Below are positions 6,909 to 11,954 of a DNA stretch of 11,954 nt, in pieces. The first letter of the stretch is position 1. Every line of letters begins with the position of its first letter. Source of the stretch: an uncultured Oscillospiraceae bacterium (GTDB lineage Bacteria; Bacillota; Clostridia; Oscillospirales; Oscillospiraceae); NCBI GenBank assembly GCA_934597175.1, contig CAKTQR010000045.1:1-11954 (forward strand), in the 5' to 3' direction. The translations under genes were made by a program, and so were the position numbers. Under the pieces are notes generated by a model. The model saw only the letters and a list, made by a program, of their open reading frames with translations, was not told the DNA's origin and ran no database searches.

Positions 6909-6991
6909 CTTAAATTTTCGTATTCGACCCGGTTTGTTATGTTTTTTGCGGGGCTTGTCCCATAATATCGCTTGGAAAGGGAGGAATGAAC

Positions 6992-8584
6992 ATGCAAACT
7001 ACGCCGTATACGAGGGCTCTTTACCCCTATGATTCGCTGTTTTCGAGGGCTTTCTGCGGGGCGCTGAGCCTTAAAAACCGCATAATCGCCATGCCTCCCG
7101 ACAGCCTGACGGCGCTCAGGGCAGAGCGCTTTGCGCTCGAAGCCGCAGCGGGCGGAGCGGGGCTTGTCTGCACCGAGCAGGAGGGGCTTTGCGAAAAGCT
7201 CCGTGAGCTCGGCAGCCGTGCATTTTATCTTACAAAGGGCAAAAGCTTGACCGCTGCCGCAAACTTCGACGGGGTATGCCTAGACCTGCGTGACATGCCT
7301 CTCGGCAAAACTGCCGAGAAAACGAAAAACGCACGCAGAACGGTGGGTGAGGGGATGCCCATACTGTGTCGGGTCAGCGTTACGAAAACCAACATTGCGG
7401 GGCTTGCCTGCCTCGCGTGGGCGGGTGCGGACATGCTGTGCATCGAGCCGAGCGCCGCCGATGCGCCGTGGCTGCGCAGACCCACCGAGGGTATGCCCGC
7501 AGGCTGCTTTCTGGAGCTTGCGAGGCTGGCAAAGACCGTCACAGATATCCCCATTGCCGCCTGCGGGAAGCTAGGCTACCCCGACACCGCCGAGTGCGCA
7601 CTGCGTGACGGAGCGTGCGACACAGTCGTGCTCAGCCGAACGCTCCTTGCCGATCCCGAGTGGTGCAACAAGGCGCAGGCGGGCGCGGTCGACGATATCA
7701 TCCCGTACATAAACCCCGAGGGCAGGCTGCTTGCAAAAGCTCGTATTGCCGAGGACAAAAAGCGCATCGGCGTCATCGGCGGCGGACTTTCGGGCATGAG
7801 CTTTGCCCTATGCGCCGCAAACCGTGGACACGCCGTTGACCTTTTCGAGTCCGGCGCAAGGCTCGGCGGGAGGATGTACGGCTCGGCGGGCGCAGACACG
7901 CTCGGCTACCGCCGCTGGCTCATTTTGAAGCTGTGCCGGTCGGAAAATGTTCAGATATACCTCAACAGCTATGTCGATGCCTCGCAGCTTTTTAAAAGCG
8001 GCTGCGACGCCGTCGTCTACGCAAACGGCACACGCCTGCGCCCCGAGCCGGACATCCCGAATTGGGGCGATATCCCCTCCGTGCCGCTGTGGGTGCTCGG
8101 CTCCGGCAAGCGCTTTCCCGGCAGCAAGATCGCCGTTTTGGGCGGCGGCAGAGAGGCTTGCAAGCTTGCGCTTCGGCTCAAAAACGAACAGCCGACGGTA
8201 AAGATAACGCTCATCGAGGAAAGCACCGATATATTGCGCACTTCTCAGCCGAGTGAGCGGGCGTGGTATAGAAAAACCCTTGAAACTCAAGGCGTTGAGC
8301 TCATGACACTGACAGAGCCCGTGCGCATATCCGAAGGCTGCCTGCTCGTGCGGCAAAGCTGCCGGGCAGCCCTCGGCACGGCGTTTTCAAGCGGCACATT
8401 CATCCGCAGCGTGCCCTGCGATCTTATCGTACTTGCGCAGGAGGAGATACCCGACACCTCACAGTATCTGGCAGCCCATAGGGAGCTTCCGGAGGCGGCA
8501 CTGTACTGCCTGACGGGCTCGTTTTCGCCCTGCGGCATCGTCCCGATAAGCCGTGCGGCATACTCGCTTGCGCAGCGGATATAG
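6992..8584 (+). CDS. Reduced Old-Yellow-Enzyme/enoate-reductase-like flavoprotein
   Basis: The layout resembles 2,4-dienoyl-CoA/enoate reductases: an OYE TIM barrel followed by FAD- and NAD(P)H-binding domains, normally about 640-670 aa. This protein is 530 aa. The barrel start (LKNRIIAMP, 27-35) and end (IAACGKLGYPDTAECAL, then RTLLADPEW at 216-224) are recognisable. The middle is shortened: the catalytic HGxHGYL-type segment and the NRxDxYGG stretch are missing. Where the family has the 4Fe-4S cysteines after the barrel, this sequence runs from DDIIPYI (234-240) directly to NPEGRL, with none of them. The FAD GxGxxG (GGGLSG, 263-268) and an inner dinucleotide fold (VLGGG, about 382-386) remain. 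The start at 6992 is preferred over the ATG at 6986 because GGGAGG (6979-6984) is 7 bases from 6992. The substrate is unknown, and a redox or binding role not needing FMN and Fe-S is possible. Confidence 0.75.
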   Translation: MQTTPYTRALYPYDSLFSRAFCGALSLKNRIIAMPPDSLTALRAERFALEAAAGGAGLVCTEQEGLCEKLRELGSRAFYLTKGKSLTAAANFDGVCLDLRDMPLGKTAEKTKNARRTVGEGMPILCRVSVTKTNIAGLACLAWAGADMLCIEPSAADAPWLRRPTEGMPAGCFLELARLAKTVTDIPIAACGKLGYPDTAECALRDGACDTVVLSRTLLADPEWCNKAQAGAVDDIIPYINPEGRLLAKARIAEDKKRIGVIGGGLSGMSFALCAANRGHAVDLFESGARLGGRMYGSAGADTLGYRRWLILKLCRSENVQIYLNSYVDASQLFKSGCDAVVYANGTRLRPEPDIPNWGDIPSVPLWVLGSGKRFPGSKIAVLGGGREACKLALRLKNEQPTVKITLIEESTDILRTSQPSERAWYRKTLETQGVELMTLTEPVRISEGCLLVRQSCRAALGTAFSSGTFIRSVPCDLIVLAQEEIPDTSQYLAAHRELPEAALYCLTGSFSPCGIVPISRAAYSLAQRI

Positions 8585-8680
8585 AGGTGAATATTACTAT
8601 TTGTATACCCATTTTGCCAAACTCGCAGAAAAATATGGCAATCATTTTCCGCTCCAAAATCCACCTAAAAGCTCGGGGGC

Positions 8681-8745
8681 TTGATTTTTCGGCATTTTTT
8701 TGATATAATGCGATTATTCTTAAAAACTTGAAACGAAATCGCATT
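8681..8745 (+). promoter_or_regulatory. Strong promoter of the lysozyme gene with overlapping inverted repeat
   Basis: TTGATT (8681-8686), a 17-base spacer, then a perfect TATAAT (8704-8709) preceded by TGA (extended -10). A 9-base inverted repeat, AATGCGATT (8707-8715) and AATCGCATT (8737-8745), begins inside the -10 box and spans the expected start at about 8716. It could be a repressor site or a hairpin at the start of the mRNA. Confidence 0.65.
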
Positions 8746-8780
8746 GATTACAAATACGGATTAAAGGAGAGTTACCCCTA

Positions 8781-10586
8781 ATGAAACGAGTCACATCGTT
8801 TATTCTGGTACTGCTTCTGCTTATCAGTCTCGTACCGTTTTCCGCCTCCGCAGCGAGCAGCATGAAGGCGAGCGGCAGCATAATGACTTACATAAAGACC
8901 AAGGAAGGCTGCAGGCTCGAAGCCTACAAAAACTCCGGCGAGACATATTATACGATAGGCTACGGGCACTATGGTCCGGATGTCAAGGCCGGTCAGAAGA
9001 TCACGCAGGCCGAGGCGGACAAGCTTTTTGCCGAGGATATCAAGAAGTACGAAGCCGCCGTCAACGGTTATATCGACGACTATAGGCTCGGCTTTGATCA
9101 AAGCAAGTTCGACGCCATCCTCAGCTTTACATATAACTGCGGAACTAACTGGATCGACAACGGCTGGAGGCTTGCGACATACCTTAAAAACAACTTCAAA
9201 TACTCAAACGGCGACGCCATCCCCGACCAGGAGATCGCCGATGCCTTCGGCGTTCTCTGCTCCGGCGGCGACGGTATCATGGAGGGACTCATTCAAAGGC
9301 GCATCGATGAGGCGAAAATTTTCCTCTACGGCGACTATGCCGGCACGGGCAGCCACGATTTCGTGTATGTCCTTTTAAACGCAAACGGCGGTACGCTGAC
9401 CACCGGCAACCGTGTCGTTATCTACACCAAGGGGCAGCACTACAGCTCCATGCCCGAGGCGACGAGGTCAGGCTATTACCTTGACGGCTGGAAGTCCGAC
9501 GCAGGCTATTATTTCGGAAACCGTGATATTGCAAAATATAACCTGCACCTAAACGCCGTGTGGCTCACGGGCACTGCCCCGACGAGGTACACCGTCACGG
9601 TAAACGGTGGCTTCGGCAGCGGCAAGAACGCTCCCGGTGTCAGGGTCTACCTCAGCCCCTATGAAAAGGAGGGCTACCGGTTCACCAGATGGACAAGGAG
9701 CACGGATATAACGATTAACAAGGACTCCGACGGGTTTTATTACTTCACCATGCCCTCAAGATCCGTCACCGTCACCGCAAATTACGAGAAGATCAAAAAG
9801 TCCTACACCGTAACGGTCAATAACGGCGGCGGCAGCGGAACTTACGAGGAGGGCTCGAAGGTCACAATCTTCCCGCTGTCGACCGATGAAAAGTTCGGTT
9901 ATAAGATAAGCTCGTGGCAGTCGAGCGAGGTGACCGTCAAGGGCAGCGCAACAAGCGGCTTTTACTTTACGATGCCGTCAAAGAATGTCACCGTGACGGG
10001 CGTGTATGTAAAGGGCTGCAACCGCTTTGAAAATTGCCCGGCGCTTAAGTTTACCGACCTTGACGAAACCGACTGGGCGCATTACGAGATAGACTATTGC
10101 ATCGACAGTAAGATACTCATAGGCACGAGCACGACCACCTTTGCGCCCAAAGACCCCATGACACGGGCGATGATAGCGACGGTGTTCTACCGTCTTGCAG
10201 ATACACCGTCGGTTTCCGGTAAGGAAAACCCCTATTCCGATGTTTTTGACGACTACTATGCCGACGCTGCGGTATGGATGCACGACAGCGGCATAAATCT
10301 CGACGACGGCTACGGCTTCTTTAAGCCGGACGAGCTGGTCACAAGGCAGGAGTTTGCCTATCTTCTGTACAAGTTCTCCGGCAGCAGCTCCGTTGAGGCG
10401 GACCTGACGAAGTTTAAAGACTCCGGCATCGTCGATGACGACTACCTTGACGCCATGCAGTGGGCTGTCGCAAACGGGATAATCGTAGGCACTGACGAGG
10501 GCACTCTCGAGCCCACGAGTGGGGCGACCCGTGCCGAGATAGCGGTGATGCTCTACCGATTTTTGCACACGGCAAACTCAATTTGA
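8781..10586 (+). CDS. Secreted GH24 lysozyme with InlB-like repeats and three SLH domains
   Basis: A 601-aa surface protein. Residues 1-25 are a signal peptide (KR, hydrophobic core, SASAA cleavage region). Residues ~32-185 form a phage-T4-type lysozyme domain (GH24, cleaves the MurNAc-GlcNAc bond), with Glu42 in KEGCRLEAY, TIGYGH at 58-63, FTYNCGTNW (116-124) and GLIQRRIDEAKIFLYG (169-184). The position nine residues after Glu42, normally the catalytic Asp, is Asn51. Next come an InlB B-repeat-like segment (195-262) and two related bacterial repeats (270-336, 341-410), both ending in a TMPS-(R/K)-x-VTV motif. The C-terminus has three SLH domains (about 422-473, 484-534, 543-597), which bind pyruvylated wall polymers. 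The protein should therefore be exported and held on the cell's own wall. The start has AGGAGA 10 bases upstream, and the gene is monocistronic. Confidence 0.88.
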   Translation: MKRVTSFILVLLLLISLVPFSASAASSMKASGSIMTYIKTKEGCRLEAYKNSGETYYTIGYGHYGPDVKAGQKITQAEADKLFAEDIKKYEAAVNGYIDDYRLGFDQSKFDAILSFTYNCGTNWIDNGWRLATYLKNNFKYSNGDAIPDQEIADAFGVLCSGGDGIMEGLIQRRIDEAKIFLYGDYAGTGSHDFVYVLLNANGGTLTTGNRVVIYTKGQHYSSMPEATRSGYYLDGWKSDAGYYFGNRDIAKYNLHLNAVWLTGTAPTRYTVTVNGGFGSGKNAPGVRVYLSPYEKEGYRFTRWTRSTDITINKDSDGFYYFTMPSRSVTVTANYEKIKKSYTVTVNNGGGSGTYEEGSKVTIFPLSTDEKFGYKISSWQSSEVTVKGSATSGFYFTMPSKNVTVTGVYVKGCNRFENCPALKFTDLDETDWAHYEIDYCIDSKILIGTSTTTFAPKDPMTRAMIATVFYRLADTPSVSGKENPYSDVFDDYYADAAVWMHDSGINLDDGYGFFKPDELVTRQEFAYLLYKFSGSSSVEADLTKFKDSGIVDDDYLDAMQWAVANGIIVGTDEGTLEPTSGATRAEIAVMLYRFLHTANSI

Positions 10587-10598
10587 TACGGTTTTTTA

Positions 10599-10637
10599 AA
10601 AGTTCTGTCGGAATTTTTTCTCCGGCAGAACTTTATT
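10599..10637 (+). terminator. Probable terminator after the lysozyme gene
   Basis: AAAGTTCTGTCGGA (10599-10612) pairs with TCCGGCAGAACTTT (10621-10634) over 14 bases with one G-U pair and an 8-base T-rich loop. The following T run is short and interrupted (ATTTCTT). It ends just before the lacI-type promoter. Confidence 0.7.
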
Positions 10638-10639
10638 TC

Positions 10640-10668
10640 TTGACAAATATTTGAGGCGGTGTAATAAT
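10640..10668 (+). promoter_or_regulatory. Promoter of the LacI-family regulator
   Basis: A perfect TTGACA (10640-10645) and AATAAT (10663-10668, one mismatch) are spaced by 17 bases. The expected start is near 10675, giving a leader of about 50 nt that contains the candidate operator at 10682-10708. Confidence 0.7.
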
Positions 10669-10681
10669 TCAGTCAAGAGTA

Positions 10682-10708
10682 AACGAAAAGTTTCGCAAAT
10701 TATTCGTT
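10682..10708. promoter_or_regulatory. Candidate operator for autoregulation by the LacI-family protein
   Basis: CGAAA-AG-TTTCG (10684-10695) is an inverted repeat. The outer AACGAA (10682-10687) is also repeated inverted as TTCGTT (10703-10708). It sits just after the expected transcription start, where a LacI dimer could block its own gene. It does not have the single central CG of classical LacI/GalR operators, so the assignment is tentative. Confidence 0.35.
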
Positions 10709-10726
10709 AACAAATGAAAGTGAGCG

Positions 10727-11788
10727 ATGCAAACGATGAGCTATAAACAGATCACCATTAATGACATTGCAAAAAGGATAGGCGTTTCCAAGACCACCGT
10801 GTCAAGATACTTAAACGGCAAGTTTGAGTACATGTCGCAGGATACGAAAAAACGCATCGAGGAGGCCATCGCCGAGACCGGCTACAGGCCAAACCGCCTT
10901 GCAAACAGCCTCAAGACCGATAAAAGCGACCTTATCGGCGTTGTCATGTCGAACATCATGGCAAACCAGACCCCGCAGCTTTTGGGCAGCATTTGCAGCA
11001 CCTGCACAAAGCACGGCAAGAAGATCGTCGTGGTAAACAGCGAGAAAAATCCCGAGAAGGAAAAGCAGCTGGCGCAGGATCTTATAGACCAGCGGGTCGA
11101 CGGCCTGCTCGTCATAAGCGGCTACAACAGCGAGTTTTATCAGGAGCTGGACCGGGACGAGCTGCCGGTCGTGCTCGCAGACCGTGTTCCCAAAAATGTC
11201 GACATGGACTCGGTCGCAATAAACCACAAGGAGAGCACCTACCGTGTTGTCAGCCATCTGCTTGACGAGGGATATCAGCGCATTGTCGTGTTTTCAAGGC
11301 CGCACAAGAATCCGTACAACACGCCGGCAATTCGTGTTGCGGCGGCGGAAAAAGCCTGCCGTGACCGCTTCGGCAACGACGCCTGCTGCGTGAAGGTGGT
11401 CGTATCGAGCGATGCCGACAACACAAATTCCCCCGATTTTGACGAGACCATGGCGCAGCTGGTGCGCTTTTACGAGGAAAGCTTTGAAACGCCCACTGCG
11501 ATATTTGTCGCCGAGGCGTCGATAATGTCGTCCATTGCGTGCAGCTATTACAGAGCCGGCATAGAGCTTTCGCACCGTTTCACCATAGCCGGCTACAGCA
11601 ACGATATCATAAAGCGCTTTTTCGTCCCCACGATATGCACCATCGAGCAGCCGCTTGAGCGCATGGGCGAGCTTGCCGTGGAGCGGCTATTAAAGCGCAT
11701 CGAGATCGACAAGGCGGGCGAGGAAGAGCCCGTGCGGGAATCGATACTCCTAAGCTGCCTTATAAACATGGAGCAAAAGCTCGATTAA
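10727..11788 (+). CDS. LacI/GalR-family transcriptional regulator
   Basis: A 353-aa DNA-binding regulator. The N-terminal helix-turn-helix (ITINDIAKRIGVSKTTVSRYLNG region, about 9-31) and the hinge helix (RPNRLANSLK, 54-63) are typical of LacI. They are followed by a periplasmic-binding-protein-like sensor domain (about 68-350), which usually binds a sugar or sugar phosphate. Length is normal for the family. No sugar-uptake or catabolic gene lies next to it within the window, so the effector is unknown; targets may lie beyond 11954. The start could be 10727 or the ATG at 10736. The upstream GAAAGTGAG (10716-10724) is a weak ribosome binding site and does not decide between them. It has its own promoter and terminator, so it is monocistronic here. 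Confidence 0.9.
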   Translation: MQTMSYKQITINDIAKRIGVSKTTVSRYLNGKFEYMSQDTKKRIEEAIAETGYRPNRLANSLKTDKSDLIGVVMSNIMANQTPQLLGSICSTCTKHGKKIVVVNSEKNPEKEKQLAQDLIDQRVDGLLVISGYNSEFYQELDRDELPVVLADRVPKNVDMDSVAINHKESTYRVVSHLLDEGYQRIVVFSRPHKNPYNTPAIRVAAAEKACRDRFGNDACCVKVVVSSDADNTNSPDFDETMAQLVRFYEESFETPTAIFVAEASIMSSIACSYYRAGIELSHRFTIAGYSNDIIKRFFVPTICTIEQPLERMGELAVERLLKRIEIDKAGEEEPVRESILLSCLINMEQKLD

Positions 11789-11804
11789 AAACCGAATTTC
11801 TCGC

Positions 11805-11837
11805 AGTCCTCCGAACTTTTTGTTCGGAGGACTTTTC
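11805..11837 (+). terminator. Terminator after the LacI-family gene
   Basis: AGTCCTCCGAAC (11805-11816) pairs perfectly with GTTCGGAGGACT (11822-11833) around a TTTTT loop, followed by a short T run. It lies 17 bases past the stop codon. Confidence 0.88.
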
Positions 11838-11954
11838 AGTCTGTCAAAGAACTAAGTAAAAGCAAATACAACAGCGTAAACTCCAATACGCAGCAGGGGG
11901 AGTGTGAGGGGGTAACGAAGTGTCGGTGCGGTAGTGAATGACATGCCGGGGGCA

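Noticed and set aside
5834..6913. 359-aa plus-strand open frame opposite guaA and nadE
   Set aside because: No RBS and no recognisable domain. Both minus-strand genes have conserved motifs throughout.
6931..6968. Promoter for the flavoprotein gene around CATAAT (6961-6966)
   Set aside because: The -10 is acceptable but no -35 box lies at 16-18 bases, so it is not annotated.
7808..8356. 182-aa minus-strand open frame opposite the flavoprotein gene
   Set aside because: Shadow of a GC-rich gene, with no RBS or family features.
8614..8641. TTGCCA...TGGCAA inverted repeat after the flavoprotein gene
   Set aside because: Only 6 paired bases with a 16-base loop and no clean T tract, so it is too weak to call a terminator.
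11838..11954. Possible repeat or gene start in the G-rich window end
   Set aside because: GGGGG tracts recall intergenic repeats of Clostridia, but no partner arm, ORF with RBS, or RNA motif is visible before the window ends.

Overview
The window looks like a chromosomal segment of a Gram-positive, anaerobic Clostridia-type bacterium, most likely an Oscillospirales/Ruminococcaceae-like gut lineage. Four things point that way: the holB-ricT(yaaT) gene order typical of Firmicutes, strong AGGAGG ribosome binding sites, SLH cell-surface domains, and a fairly GC-rich coding sequence with AT-rich promoters. The taxon is inferred, because there is no rRNA or marker gene. I see no IS element, phage module, CRISPR array or tRNA.

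Layout. (1) 23-3706, plus strand: one apparent transcription unit with a good promoter at 23-51. It carries holB (clamp-loader delta'), ricT/yaaT (PSP1 protein with a long charged tail), a small membrane-anchored repeat protein, and a CaCA-family cation antiporter, ending in a strong bidirectional terminator. (2) 3683-5097, mainly minus strand: a DUF2798-like membrane protein with its own promoter, whose -35/-10 spacer is filled by a near-perfect palindrome, then an AT-rich orphan gene of unknown function. (3) 5116-6908, minus strand: a nadE-guaA operon. Both products are ATP-pyrophosphatase amidating enzymes, and the GuaA lacks its glutamine amidotransferase domain. (4) 6992-8584, plus strand: an Old-Yellow-Enzyme/enoate-reductase-like flavoprotein whose barrel is shortened and whose 4Fe-4S cysteine segment is missing. 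(5) 8781-10586: a secreted protein fusing a GH24 (T4-type) lysozyme domain to InlB-like repeats and three SLH domains. It has a strong promoter with an overlapping inverted repeat. (6) 10727-11788: a LacI-family regulator with its own promoter, a possible self-operator and a clear terminator, followed by a short G-rich stretch to the window end.

How the genes relate. Region 1 is housekeeping (replication, RNA processing/development, ion transport). Region 3 joins NAD and GMP synthesis, both apparently fed by free ammonia or by an amidotransferase outside the window. Regions 4-6 look like accessory functions. The most distinctive are the surface-anchored lysozyme, which has Asn at the usual catalytic Asp position, and the reduced flavoprotein. 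I find no clear multi-gene novel defence or mobile system here; the unusual signals are in individual protein architectures and promoter structures.
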